Positions 1 through 8,795 of a stretch of DNA of 64,000 nt are shown one piece after another (positions within the stretch are counted from its first letter, which is position 1; each line of letters begins with the position of its first letter). The stretch is from Vogesella indigofera (GTDB lineage Bacteria > Pseudomonadota > Gammaproteobacteria > Burkholderiales > Chromobacteriaceae): assembly GCF_003633895.1 (NCBI RefSeq), contig NZ_RBID01000014.1:325665-389664 (forward strand), in the 5' to 3' direction. A program made the position numbers and the translations under genes. The notes beneath the pieces are model-generated. The model worked only from the letters and a program-made list of their open reading frames with translations. It was not told the DNA's origin and searched no databases.

Positions 1-80
1 TGGCGGAAGGTGGCAAACTGGAAGACCCGGCCACCTTCGTGAAGCGGATCAACAAGCTGATGCTGGAGTTGTCTGTCTGA
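1..80 (+). CDS. C-terminal end of an unidentified protein
   Basis: An open frame enters from the left edge (codons from position 3) and stops at TGA 78-80. Only about 25 residues are visible, ending in KLMLELSV. They are too few to identify the protein. The frame is supported by a repeat palindrome and a terminator that follow directly. Confidence 0.5.
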   Translation, partial: AEGGKLEDPATFVKRINKLMLELSV

Positions 81-90
81 CCCGGAGCAT

Positions 91-110
91 TGCGGCCAAC
101 GTTGGCCGCA
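91..110. repeat. Perfect 20-bp palindrome made of two repeat copies
   Basis: TGCGGCCAACGTTGGCCGCA is a perfect palindrome built of two fused half-copies of the interspersed CAAGGTTGGCCGCAA-type repeat. It lies directly after the stop codon of the left-edge gene, as many other copies lie at gene ends. Confidence 0.85.
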
Positions 111-128
111 GTGGCTTGCCCGTTACAA

Positions 129-159
129 ACCGTCCTGCCCAGTGGCAGGGCGGTTTTTT
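129..159. terminator. Rho-independent terminator
   Basis: A stem CCGTCCTGCC/GGCAGGGCGG (one G-U pair) with a CAGT loop is followed by six T on the plus strand. It ends the left-edge gene and lies between it and the convergent small gene at 217-399. Confidence 0.85.
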
Positions 160-216
160 ATTGGGGGGCCATCCGGTAGTGGGTGCTGCGTTGGCAGCGT
201 GTGGCAGTCGGCGCGC

Positions 217-399
217 TTAGCGAGCCGCGGCGATGTAGGCATCGCCCTGATAGTGTGCACTGGACAATCCCAGTGCCGAGTTGAAAGTCACCATGAAGCG
301 GCGGCCAACCTGGCGGATGGCAATGACTTCGTAGGCAACAGTGTGGTCAAGACGTTGTTCGGTGATGCGATCACCTGGTTGCAATTCCTGGATTTTCAT
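217..399 (-). CDS. Small conserved-looking hypothetical protein, 60 aa
   Basis: The 60-residue frame begins MKIQELQPGDRI and is rich in beta-type segments, with no membrane segment or signal. A Shine-Dalgarno AAGGAA lies just upstream of the ATG. It lies 25 bp downstream of infA on the same strand and may be cotranscribed with it. I do not recognise the family. The PGD motif near the N terminus and the many beta-branched residues suggest a small barrel-like fold, but this is inference. Confidence 0.6.
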   Translation of the reverse strand: MKIQELQPGDRITEQRLDHTVAYEVIAIRQVGRRFMVTFNSALGLSSAHYQGDAYIAAAR

Positions 400-424
400 T
401 AAATTCCTTGTTCAATTCTCAATA

Positions 425-682
425 TCAGCGGCGGTAGTGCTGCGGAGCACCTTCCGGACGCGCTGTCGGGTGGCGGAAGTTGATCCGTCCCTTGCTCAAA
501 TCATACGGTGACATTTCTACGGTGACGCGGTCGCCCATCAGCACGCGGATGCGGTGCATGCGCATTTTGCCGGAGCCGTAGGCGAGGATTTCCACGCCGT
601 TGTCCAGCAGTACACGAAAGCGCGATTCAGGCAGCATTTCGGTAACGACACCTTGCAGTTCGATCATATCTTCTTTAGACAT
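425..682 (-). CDS. infA: Translation initiation factor IF-1 (second-copy type)
   Basis: IF-1 binds the ribosomal A site on the 30S subunit during initiation. The 85-aa product has the S1/OB-fold signature of IF-1: an N-terminal [11 protein letters not shown], the central [17 protein letters not shown] and [13 protein letters not shown]. Usual IF-1 is 72 aa; the extra residues are a C-terminal tail (about 69-85) rich in Pro, Arg and His. The gene is not in a ribosomal protein cluster here, so it is probably the additional, cold-shock-like IF-1 found in many betaproteobacteria next to the spc-operon copy. That second point is inference, because the other copy is outside the window. Confidence 0.93.
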   Translation of the reverse strand: MSKEDMIELQGVVTEMLPESRFRVLLDNGVEILAYGSGKMRMHRIRVLMGDRVTVEMSPYDLSKGRINFRHPTARPEGAPQHYRR

Positions 683-1003
683 TGTATTCTTTCGGGTAGC
701 TGGTTCCGTGCCCGGTCATCAGACCATGCACCAAGGCCCGTTCATAAGCAGCATGAACGGGAAAGAAATGTGAAACCGTGTTGGGGAGTGTCGCCTGCGA
801 GGTAGGGCAGGGCAGGCAAAAACAGACGGCAGCAGTACGAAAACTGTGCCAGCAAGACGGAAACAGACAGTACTATACCGCTAAATCCATGATTTGTCAG
901 TTTTTTCGTGCCACAGGACGACAAGCCCCAGTCAGCGATCGCAGGCCAGCTAAAAAGCAGGCGGATGCCGTGCTGGCATCCGGCCGCTTTTGACGGACTG
1001 GCT
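683..1003. other. Intergenic region upstream of infA
   Basis: This 321-bp stretch holds no convincing gene. It contains a perfect 9-bp inverted repeat CCCGTTCAT/ATGAACGGG at 737-761, about 55 bp upstream of the infA start, which could form a hairpin in the infA leader. The right part holds the terminator of the gene at 1004-1195. A 60-aa minus frame at 742-924 is Cys-rich, has no ribosome binding site and looks spurious. Confidence 0.5.
952..990 (-). terminator. Rho-independent terminator of the TrfB-like gene
   Basis: On the minus strand a GGATGCC/GGCATCC stem, extended by GC pairs, is followed by TTTTT (952-956). It lies 14 bp past the stop codon of the gene at 1004-1195. Confidence 0.8.
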
Positions 1004-1195
1004 TTAGCTGGATAGCTGCTTCATTGCACTGCGAAAGCGCGCATGCGCGCGTGAAACGGTAGAGAGACTGATATCGAGTTGGCGCGAGGCAGCATAACCG
1101 GTCATGCCGTCGATCTCCATCAGGCAGACTGCTTCACGGGACTTTTTCTTCAGGCCGATCATGTCCGCGATGCGTTTCATTTGTTCCAACCGCAT
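1004..1195 (-). CDS. TrfB/KorA-like small DNA-binding protein
   Basis: The 63-aa product contains the pattern EAVCLMEIDGMTGYAASRQLDI-type helix followed by SLSTVSRAHARFRSA, which resembles the helix-turn-helix of the plasmid repressors TrfB/KorA (known KorA: repeated small residues, then LTRGAVSQAVHRVW). The longer frame starting at 1285 is rejected: ATG 1193-1195 has a good AGGAG 7 bases upstream. The likely role is a transcriptional repressor. KorA proteins normally control plasmid genes, so a chromosomal relative next to infA and a MITE may be a domesticated or mobile-element-derived regulator. A 17-bp palindrome at 1266-1282 upstream is a candidate operator. Family assignment is by motif only. 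Confidence 0.65.
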   Translation of the reverse strand: MRLEQMKRIADMIGLKKKSREAVCLMEIDGMTGYAASRQLDISLSTVSRAHARFRSAMKQLSS

Positions 1196-1265
1196 GATGA
1201 TTCTCCTTGCTGGATAACAGGCGACAGCGCATGCCTGATATAAGCTTAGACCGTATTGCCCGAAT

Positions 1266-1282
1266 TGCCATGCTGCATGGCA
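1266..1282. promoter_or_regulatory. Perfect 7-bp inverted repeat, candidate operator
   Basis: TGCCATG-CTG-CATGGCA lies 71 bp upstream of the TrfB-like start codon, in its presumed promoter region. Its symmetry fits a dimeric repressor site. Binding by the TrfB-like protein is only a guess. Confidence 0.35.
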
Positions 1283-1291
1283 CAAGCCGCT

Positions 1292-1435
1292 TAGAGCCTA
1301 TTCACGATCTGCTGCGCTTCGGCGATACCGCGTTGAAAACGGCTTCGGAATGCTCATTTACCACTTATAAACTCCGCTTCCTCAGCCGTTTTCGCCTTGT
1401 CTCGCTCTAGCTCGCGAAATCGTGAACAGGCTCTA
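1292..1435. mobile_element. MITE-like element, about 140 bp, with TA-flanked terminal inverted repeats
   Basis: The ends are inverted repeats TAGAGCCTATTCACGAT (1292-1308) and ATCGTGAACAGGCTCTA (1419-1435), 16 of 17 positions matching. Each end carries the dinucleotide TA, as expected for TA target duplication by IS630/Tc1-mariner-type transposases. Inside, GAAAACGGCT and AGCCGTTTTC form a second perfect inverted pair, so the element can fold into a long hairpin. It encodes no transposase. The right TA forms part of the TAG stop codon of the GST gene. Confidence 0.75.
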
Positions 1436-2041
1436 CGCTGGCGGCAGCGTGTCACTGAAGCTGGCGCGCTGCTGTAGCCGTTGTGCCAGACTGGCCAGAT
1501 TCGGATGCAGCGTGCGCCAGTCGAGATCGGCAAAGCGGAAGTCGAGGTAACCCAGGCAGCAACCGACGCTGATGTCGGCAATGCCGTAGCTGTCGGCGCA
1601 GCACCAGTTGCGCTCGCCGAGGTCGTGCGCCAGGGCGGCCAGGCCGCGGATGACCTTGTCGTGCTGGCGGTTGATCCAGTCGGCGCTTTGCAGTGCCGGC
1701 GGGCGGCGCTGTTCGATCACGATATTGGCGGCGGCATCGCAGATGCCATCGGCCAGCGCCTCCCAGCGGCGGGCTTCGATCAGCTGGCGGCGTTCCTGCG
1801 GGAACAGCCGTGCCACCGGGGAAATGCTGTCCAGATATTCGACGATGACGCGGGAATCAAACAGCGCGCTGCCGTCGTCCAGCAGCAATACCGGCACCTT
1901 GCCCAGCGGGTTGAACTCGGCGACCCGGCTGCCGGCCTCCCAGGGCAGGTCCAGTTCCAGCGGGCAGTCGATCTTTTTCTCGGCCAGCACCACGCGCACC
2001 TTGCGGGCAAACGGGCTGGTCAGTGAGGCAATCAGTTTCAT
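1433..2041 (-). CDS. Glutathione S-transferase family protein
   Basis: The 202-aa protein has an N-terminal thioredoxin-like GST domain (about 1-75: MKLIASLTSPFARKVRVVL, then NPLGKVPVLLLDDG and the glutathione-binding DSRVIVEYLD) and a helical C-terminal domain. The conserved Ser near residue 9 is the likely catalytic residue, as in bacterial beta/theta-like GSTs. It is cytosolic and probably detoxifies electrophiles or acts in stress; the substrate is unknown. The length is normal. The stop codon TAG (1433-1435) is provided by the end of the MITE, so the original C terminus may have differed by a few residues. Confidence 0.88.
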   Translation of the reverse strand: MKLIASLTSPFARKVRVVLAEKKIDCPLELDLPWEAGSRVAEFNPLGKVPVLLLDDGSALFDSRVIVEYLDSISPVARLFPQERRQLIEARRWEALADGICDAAANIVIEQRRPPALQSADWINRQHDKVIRGLAALAHDLGERNWCCADSYGIADISVGCCLGYLDFRFADLDWRTLHPNLASLAQRLQQRASFSDTLPPA

Positions 2042-2146
2042 GATGGTGTGTGTGCTTGGCGGCTTGTTTCGCGGGAGTGCGATATTGTAAGCGCAGTATC
2101 AGCAACGGCGGGATGAGCGTCAATCGCGCCGTTGCCGGGCCGGGCC

Positions 2147-2854
2147 TTATTGCAGCTCGATACGGCCGCTGACATTGAGCTGGATGGTGCTTTTACCCGG
2201 TTGCCATTCCGGCGTGGTCACCTCGGCCACCGCGTCGGCCGTCATCGCCTTGGCGCGCATCATCAGCGGCGGCATGTTCGGCTGGCTTTCGCCGATGGTC
2301 AGCTCGCGCACCTGCTGTTGCGGCTTGCCCAGCGCCTTGCCGGCGGCGGTGGCCTGGTGCTGCAGCAGGGCAATCGCTTCCGGGATCAGTGTCTGCTCGG
2401 TGGCCTTGCGCGTGCTGTCGGCGACGCTGAACTGCACCCCTTCCAGCAGCATGTATTTCTGCAGCTGGGCGATCAGCTCGGCGGCGGCGGTAAAGTCGCG
2501 GCTGTGCAGGCGGATGTCGGCGCGGCCCTGCCAGCCATTGATCTTGCCGTTCTTGTCGTAGCTGGGCCAGCTATTGTAGTTGCCGCTGCTGATGGTCACT
2601 TTCGGGTAGCCGGCGGCATCGGCCTTGGCGCGGTTGAGGGCGCGGTTCAGCTTGTCGGCCAGCTGCGCCGCCTGTGGCTGCCGTTCCTGGATGTACAGCG
2701 TCGCGTTCAGCTGGTCATTCGGCAACTCGCGTTGGGCGCTGGCGCTGAGGTTGAGGACGGTGGCGGGCTCGGCCGCCTGGGCCGGTGCCAGCTGGCTCAG
2801 CAGCAGGGTGACGCCGAGCAGCAAGGGACGGGAAGAACGCAGGAACAGGGACAT
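2147..2854 (-). CDS. SIMPL-domain (DUF541, YggE-like) periplasmic protein
   Basis: The 235-aa protein begins with a signal peptide ending in AQAAE (about residue 28). The mature part matches the SIMPL/DUF541 layout: LNLSASAQRELPNDQLNATLYIQ at the start, a central segment with SSGNYNSWPSYD and a C-terminal beta-rich stretch ending in NVSGRIELQ. Members of this family (YggE in E. coli) are linked to oxidative stress resistance, and the BP26 relative forms channel-like oligomers. The gene stands alone between GST and an ABC transporter. The exact function is unknown. Confidence 0.88.
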   Translation of the reverse strand: MSLFLRSSRPLLLGVTLLLSQLAPAQAAEPATVLNLSASAQRELPNDQLNATLYIQERQPQAAQLADKLNRALNRAKADAAGYPKVTISSGNYNSWPSYDKNGKINGWQGRADIRLHSRDFTAAAELIAQLQKYMLLEGVQFSVADSTRKATEQTLIPEAIALLQHQATAAGKALGKPQQQVRELTIGESQPNMPPLMMRAKAMTADAVAEVTTPEWQPGKSTIQLNVSGRIELQ

Positions 2855-3022
2855 GATGGGACCTTTCGCGGTGAAAACAGCGCTGTGACTGTGGCGATGC
2901 GTGATGGTTGCAATCGTACCGGCTAATTATGGCCGTTGAATGTAACGCTGTCGCGCGGCGGGCGAGCGGGCATGAAAAAGCACGACCCGCGGGCCGTGCT
3001 GTGTGTGGGGCGCTTGCCGGCT

Positions 3023-3817
3023 TCAGCCCAGCAGCAGCGCGTCGTCGTCGATCTGTTCGCCGCGGGTCTTCTCGAACATCGCCAGCAGGTCGCTGACCTG
3101 CATCTGCTTGCGCTCGTCGCCGCTGACATCCAGCACCACGCGGCCCTGATGCAGCATCACGGTGCGGTGGCCGTGATCCAGCGCCTGGCGCATGGAGTGG
3201 GTGACCATCATCGCGGTGAGCTTGTTCTCCTGCACGATGCGGTCGGTCAGCTCCAGCACGAAGGCGGCGGTTTTCGGGTCCAGCGCGGCGGTGTGCTCGT
3301 CCAGCAGCAGAATGCGCGACGGCTGCAGCGAGGCCATCAGCAGGCTGACCGCCTGGCGCTGGCCGCCGGAGAGCAGGTCGATGCGGTCGGCGAGGCGGTT
3401 TTCCAGCCCCAGCTTCAGCATCGCCAGCTTGTCACGGAACAGCTCGCGCTGCTCGACGCGGATGGCGCGGCCAAAGCCGCGGCTGCGGCCACGGTGCCAC
3501 GCCAGCGCCATGTTTTCCTCGATGCTGAGGCCTTCGCAGGTGCCAGCCATCGGGTCCTGGAACACGCGCGCCACCATGCCGGCGCGTTGCCAGGCCGGCA
3601 CGCGGGTGACGTCCTGCTCGTCGATGTGCAGGCTGCCGCGGTCGACGAACAGGTCGCCGGAGATGGCATTCAGCAGCGTGGATTTGCCGGCGCCGTTGCT
3701 GCCGATCACGGTCACGAACTGGCCGGATTCGATGGTCAGCGACAGGCCGCGCAGCACCGGATTCTCGATCGGGGTGCCGGGGTTGAAGGTCTTGAACAGA
3801 TTGTCGGCGCGCAGCAT
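3023..3817 (-). CDS. ABC transporter ATP-binding protein (TrpZ/COG1101 type)
   Basis: The 264-aa product has Walker A GSNGAGKST (about residue 40), the signature LSGGQRQ, Walker B ILLLDEHTAAL and the H-loop VTHSM. The variation DEHTAALD is typical of the uncharacterised PhnK-like ATPases that work with TrpX-type binding proteins. Its ATG overlaps the permease stop (TGATG), so the two are translationally coupled. It energises uptake by the permease at 3817-4716 with the binding protein at 4825-5793. The longer open frame reaching 4543 is an overlap with the permease and is not the start. Confidence 0.93.
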   Translation of the reverse strand: MLRADNLFKTFNPGTPIENPVLRGLSLTIESGQFVTVIGSNGAGKSTLLNAISGDLFVDRGSLHIDEQDVTRVPAWQRAGMVARVFQDPMAGTCEGLSIEENMALAWHRGRSRGFGRAIRVEQRELFRDKLAMLKLGLENRLADRIDLLSGGQRQAVSLLMASLQPSRILLLDEHTAALDPKTAAFVLELTDRIVQENKLTAMMVTHSMRQALDHGHRTVMLHQGRVVLDVSGDERKQMQVSDLLAMFEKTRGEQIDDDALLLG

Positions 3818-4716
3818 CAGTGCTTTCCTCCGGCCTTGCGGGAAAATTTCGCTTTCAGTTTCGGCAATACCAGGGCAAAGCCCACCAGCAGCGCGGTGAT
3901 CAGGTTCAGGTCCTGTGCCTGCAGGCCGATGAAGTCGGCGTTCAGCGCCACCGCGATCAGCAGGCGGTACAGCAGCGCGCCGATGATGGTGGCCAGCGTG
4001 ATCACCCACAGCTTGCGCGACGGCAGCAGGGTTTCGCCGATGATCACCGCGGCGAGGCCGACCACGATGGTGCCGACGCCCATCGACACGTCGGCGCCGC
4101 CCTGGGTCTGCACGTACAGCGCGCCGGCCAGCGCGATCAGCGCATTGGACAGCGCCATGCCGGACAGCACCATGCGCTCGGTGGCCACGCCCTGGGCGCG
4201 GGCCATGCGCGGGTTGGCGCCGGTGGCGCGCATCGCGAGTCCGGTCTGCGAGGCAAAGAACAGGTCCAGCGCGATCTTGGTGACGACGATGATCACCGCC
4301 AGCACCGCCGGCTGCACCAGCCAGCTGTTTTCCAGCGCCTCGCCGATGAACGGGGCGAACACCGTCGGCGAGCCGATCAGCGGCATATTGGGCGCGCCCA
4401 TGATGCGCAGGTTGATCGAGTACAGCGCGATCATCACCAGGATGCTGGCCAGCAACTGCAGGATGTTGAGACGCACGTGCAGCCAGGCGGTGACCAGGCC
4501 GGATGCGGCGCCGGCCAGCGCGCCGAAGGCGCAGGCCAGCCACGGGTCGTGGCCGCCGGCGATCAGGGTGGCGGCGACGGCGCCGCCCAGCGGGAAGCTG
4601 CCGTCGGCGGTGAGGTCGGGGAAGTCAAGGATGCGGAAGGAAATCAGCACGCCCAGCGCCACCAGCGCAAAGATCAGACCGATTTCCAGGGCACCCATCA
4701 ATGCGATAGGGGTCAT
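3817..4716 (-). CDS. ABC transporter permease (TrpY/COG4120 type)
   Basis: The 299-aa protein has about eight or nine hydrophobic segments and begins MTPIALMGALEIGLIFALVA. The segment FRILDFPDLTADGSFPLGGA is typical of permeases of the branched-chain amino acid type in the TrpXYZ-like group. It forms the membrane channel for the importer encoded with the neighbours. It is the middle gene of the three, 108 bp downstream of the binding protein gene, a gap that holds a repeat pair. The substrate is probably an amino acid or related compound, but this cannot be read from the sequence. Confidence 0.92.
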   Translation of the reverse strand: MTPIALMGALEIGLIFALVALGVLISFRILDFPDLTADGSFPLGGAVAATLIAGGHDPWLACAFGALAGAASGLVTAWLHVRLNILQLLASILVMIALYSINLRIMGAPNMPLIGSPTVFAPFIGEALENSWLVQPAVLAVIIVVTKIALDLFFASQTGLAMRATGANPRMARAQGVATERMVLSGMALSNALIALAGALYVQTQGGADVSMGVGTIVVGLAAVIIGETLLPSRKLWVITLATIIGALLYRLLIAVALNADFIGLQAQDLNLITALLVGFALVLPKLKAKFSRKAGGKH

Positions 4717-4785
4717 AGCTTACCTGCAATAACAAGCGCTCCTGTGCGCCAATCGGTAATCGGGCATCGCGGAGCGCGGGGTGAA

Positions 4786-4822
4786 CAAGGTTGGCCGCAA
4801 CGGTGGCTGCGGCCAACGTTGG
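4786..4822. repeat. Inverted pair of the interspersed repeat
   Basis: CAAGGTTGGCCGCAA (4786-4800) and TGCGGCCAACGTTGG (4808-4822) face each other in the gap between the binding protein and permease genes. Transcription through this hairpin could lower expression of the downstream membrane genes relative to the binding protein. Confidence 0.85.
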
Positions 4823-4824
4823 CA

Positions 4825-5793
4825 TTACTTGATGATTTCCTTGGCTTCCTTCAGCAGCGCCGGCGACAGGGTGACGCCCTGTTTCTGCGCCGCGCCCTGG
4901 TTCAGCGTCAGCGACAGCTTCTCGCCGACTTGCGGCGCGATGGCGGCGGCTTTCTCGCCTTTCAGGATGCGCACCACCAGCTTGCCGGTCTGGCGGCCGA
5001 TGTCGTAGTAGTTCTGGCCCAGTGCTGCGGTGGCGCCACGCTTCACCGAATCGGTATCGGCGGCCACCAGCGGGATCTTGGCCTGCTGCGCCATGCCGAC
5101 CAGCGACTCGTAGGTCGACACCACGTTGTTGTCGGTGCTGGTGTAGATCACGTCGACCTTGCCGATCAGGCTCTTGGCGGCCGGGGCCACGTCCACGGTG
5201 CGTGCCGCCGGTGCTTCCACCAGCGTCATGCCGCGCTTGGCCAGCTCGGCCTTCAGCTCCTTGGCCACGATCACCGAGTTGACTTCACCCGGGCTGTACA
5301 CCATGCCGACGCGCTTGGCGCCCGGCTTCACCTTGCTGATCAGGTCAACCTGCGACGACAGCTTCAGCATGTCGGAAACGCCGGTGACGTTGCCGTTGCC
5401 GGCTTTCCAGCTTTTCACCAGCTTGGCGGCGACCGGATCGGTGACCGCGGTGAACACCACCGGAATGCTGCGGGTGCCGGCGACGGCGGCCTGCGCGCTC
5501 GGCGTGGCGATGGCCACGATCACGTCCGGCGCGTCACCGATGAACTTGCGGGCGATCTGCGCGGCGGTGGCCGGGTTGCCCTGCGCGCTCTGGTACTGGT
5601 ACTTGATCTGCTTGCCGGCCTCGAAGCCGGCCGCCTTCAGTTCGTCTTCCACGCCCTTGCGCGCGGCATCCAGCGCCGGGTGATCCACAATGGCGGTGAC
5701 GGCGACCGATTTCATGTCGGCGGCAGTGGCGAACGGGCTGAGGCTGGCGGCCAGCAGCGCGGCCAGGACGGTGCGGCGAGGGAAGTTCATCAT
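4825..5793 (-). CDS. ABC transporter substrate-binding protein (TrpX/COG2984 type)
   Basis: The 322-aa product has a signal peptide (about 1-24, cut after FATAA) followed by a two-lobed periplasmic-binding fold of the PF04392 family: AIVDHPALDAARKG, the QSAQGN motif, VVFTAVTDPVAAKLV, RVGMVYSPGEVNS and ADTDSVKRGATAAL. In Gram-positive relatives such as TrpX the ligand is tryptophan or tyrosine; here the ligand is unknown. It is the first gene of the importer operon. Two ATG codons in tandem (5793 and 5790) are both possible; AAAGG lies upstream. Confidence 0.92.
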   Translation of the reverse strand: MMNFPRRTVLAALLAASLSPFATAADMKSVAVTAIVDHPALDAARKGVEDELKAAGFEAGKQIKYQYQSAQGNPATAAQIARKFIGDAPDVIVAIATPSAQAAVAGTRSIPVVFTAVTDPVAAKLVKSWKAGNGNVTGVSDMLKLSSQVDLISKVKPGAKRVGMVYSPGEVNSVIVAKELKAELAKRGMTLVEAPAARTVDVAPAAKSLIGKVDVIYTSTDNNVVSTYESLVGMAQQAKIPLVAADTDSVKRGATAALGQNYYDIGRQTGKLVVRILKGEKAAAIAPQVGEKLSLTLNQGAAQKQGVTLSPALLKEAKEIIK

Positions 5794-5956
5794 GGCGATA
5801 CCTTTGTTCCGGATGGTATTGTTGACTTGGTAATGCAGCTTTCGCGCAATGATATTGCAAAGCCACGCTTATTTCAGTTTGTGCGAAGCAATAATATTTC
5901 AAATATTGTATCCATGGGAAGCAATCTGCCACCGCTTGGTGCATTGCGAAATGAAA

Positions 5957-5975
5957 AGGCCCCATAACGGGGCCT
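5957..5975 (-). terminator. Rho-independent terminator of aceB
   Basis: AGGCCCC/GGGGCCT with a 5-base loop, followed on the minus strand by TTTTC, 37 bp past the aceB stop. Confidence 0.8.
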
Positions 5976-6012
5976 AGGCGCTGTTTGCTATCAAAATGGG
6001 CAGGGCGGCGGC

Positions 6013-7608
<1,596 letters not shown>

Positions 7609-7772
7609 GGCTGTTCTCTCCTGTGCTTGTCGGGTGGTGGCGGCAAGTTTCTGTTTTTATTTGCGATCTTGCTTAGCAACTGCTTGCTTTGCGGTGCAGT
7701 TTAGCATGTGGCAGTGTGGGAAAATCCGGTAATATCGCGAAACATATTTTACTTTTTGTGAGGTAATGCCCG

Positions 7773-8663
7773 GTGCTGAAGCAGATGGAAACCTTTGTCG
7801 CGGTGGTCAATCTGGGCAGCCTGTCGGCGGCGGCGCGACAGGAGGGGGTGGTGGCGGCGATGATCGGGCGGCGGCTGGATGCGCTGGAAGAGCGGCTGGG
7901 GGTCAAGCTGCTGGTGCGAACCACGCGCAGTGTGACGCTGACGCAGGAGGGCACTGCCTTTTTCGAGGATTGCCAGCGCATCCTGGCCGAACTGGCCGAG
8001 GCCGAGGCGGCGGTGGCCTCCGGCAGTGGCCGGGCCCGTGGCCACCTGCGGCTGTCGGCGCCGGCCGGTTTTGGCCGCCGCCACGTCGCGCCGCACATCG
8101 CCTCCTTCCAGCAGGCGCATCCCGATCTGCGCGTCACGCTGGACCTGTCCGACCGGCTGGTGGATCTGGCGCGCGACCGCATCGACTGCGCCATCCGCAT
8201 TTCCGATCTCGCCGATTCCTCGCTGGTGGCGGTGCGGCTGGCGGAAAACCGCCGCGTGGTGGTGGCGGCGCCGGCCTATCTGGCGCGGCACGGCATCCCG
8301 CGCACGCTGGAGGACCTGACCGGCCACAACTGCCTGTCGCTGGGCGAGAGCCAGAGCCGCGGCTGGACTTTCAAGGTCGACGGCGAGCTGCTCAACCTGC
8401 GCGTGCGCGGCGTGCTGGAGTGCAATGACGGCGCGGTGCTGCACGACTGGGCGCTGGCCGGGTTGGGGCTGGCGTGGCGTTCGCTGTGGGAGGTGAAGGA
8501 CGACCTGTCCGATGGCCGGCTGGTGACGGTGCTGGAGCGTTTTTCGTCGCCGGATTATCCGGTGTACGCGGTGGTGCCGCAGCGGCGCTTCCTGCCCGGG
8601 CGGGTACGGCTGTTCATCGACCACCTGAAGGCTTGCTACAGCAGCCCCGGCTATTGGGACTAG
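7773..8663 (+). CDS. LysR-family transcriptional regulator
   Basis: The 296-aa protein has an N-terminal winged helix (residues 1-60: METFVAVVNLGSLSAAARQEGVVAAMIGRRLDALEERLGVKLLVRTTR, split here by the usual LysR pattern) and a C-terminal effector domain with LRLSAPAGFGRRHVAP typical of the CrgA-like group. The start is probably GTG 7773 with GAGG upstream; ATG 7785 is an alternative. It is divergent from aceB with 164 bp between, a classical arrangement for a LysR regulator and its target, though orphan status is also possible. Confidence 0.9.
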   Translation: MLKQMETFVAVVNLGSLSAAARQEGVVAAMIGRRLDALEERLGVKLLVRTTRSVTLTQEGTAFFEDCQRILAELAEAEAAVASGSGRARGHLRLSAPAGFGRRHVAPHIASFQQAHPDLRVTLDLSDRLVDLARDRIDCAIRISDLADSSLVAVRLAENRRVVVAAPAYLARHGIPRTLEDLTGHNCLSLGESQSRGWTFKVDGELLNLRVRGVLECNDGAVLHDWALAGLGLAWRSLWEVKDDLSDGRLVTVLERFSSPDYPVYAVVPQRRFLPGRVRLFIDHLKACYSSPGYWD

Positions 8664-8673
8664 CGGCGCCGGC

Positions 8674-8688
8674 TTGCGGCCAACCTTG
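8674..8688. repeat. Single copy of the interspersed repeat
   Basis: TTGCGGCCAACCTTG, exact full-length copy, 11 bp downstream of the LysR stop codon. Confidence 0.85.
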
Positions 8689-8755
8689 GGGTAGCTGGTC
8701 CGCGATTGGGAGACTATCTAGTGGCGGCGCCAGAGTGTGCGACGGGGAGTGGGCA

Positions 8756-8788
8756 GGCGGGCGGCACGTACTGACGTGGCCGCCCGCC
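8756..8788. terminator. Long GC-rich hairpin between convergent genes
   Basis: GGCGGGCGGCACGT pairs with ACGTGGCCGCCCGCC around a four-base loop with one bulge. It lies between the convergent LysR and diguanylate cyclase genes. A T tract is lacking, so intrinsic termination is uncertain. Confidence 0.45.
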
Positions 8789-8795
8789 GGGCAGG

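Noticed and set aside
142..402. An 86-codon plus-strand frame near the left edge
   Set aside because: It begins inside a terminator stem and is opposite the 60-aa minus gene, which has a good ribosome site.
742..924. A 60-codon minus-strand frame upstream of infA
   Set aside because: Cys-rich, no ribosome binding site, overlaps the infA leader hairpin; looks like chance.
4544..4825. Short minus frame over the gap before the permease
   Set aside because: Overlaps the real permease start in another phase and has no family features.
3820..5967. A 715-codon open frame on the plus strand opposite the ABC transporter genes
   Set aside because: It is antisense to three genes with clear family motifs; its predicted protein is a low-complexity mix rich in Gln, Arg and His typical of shadow frames in high-GC DNA.
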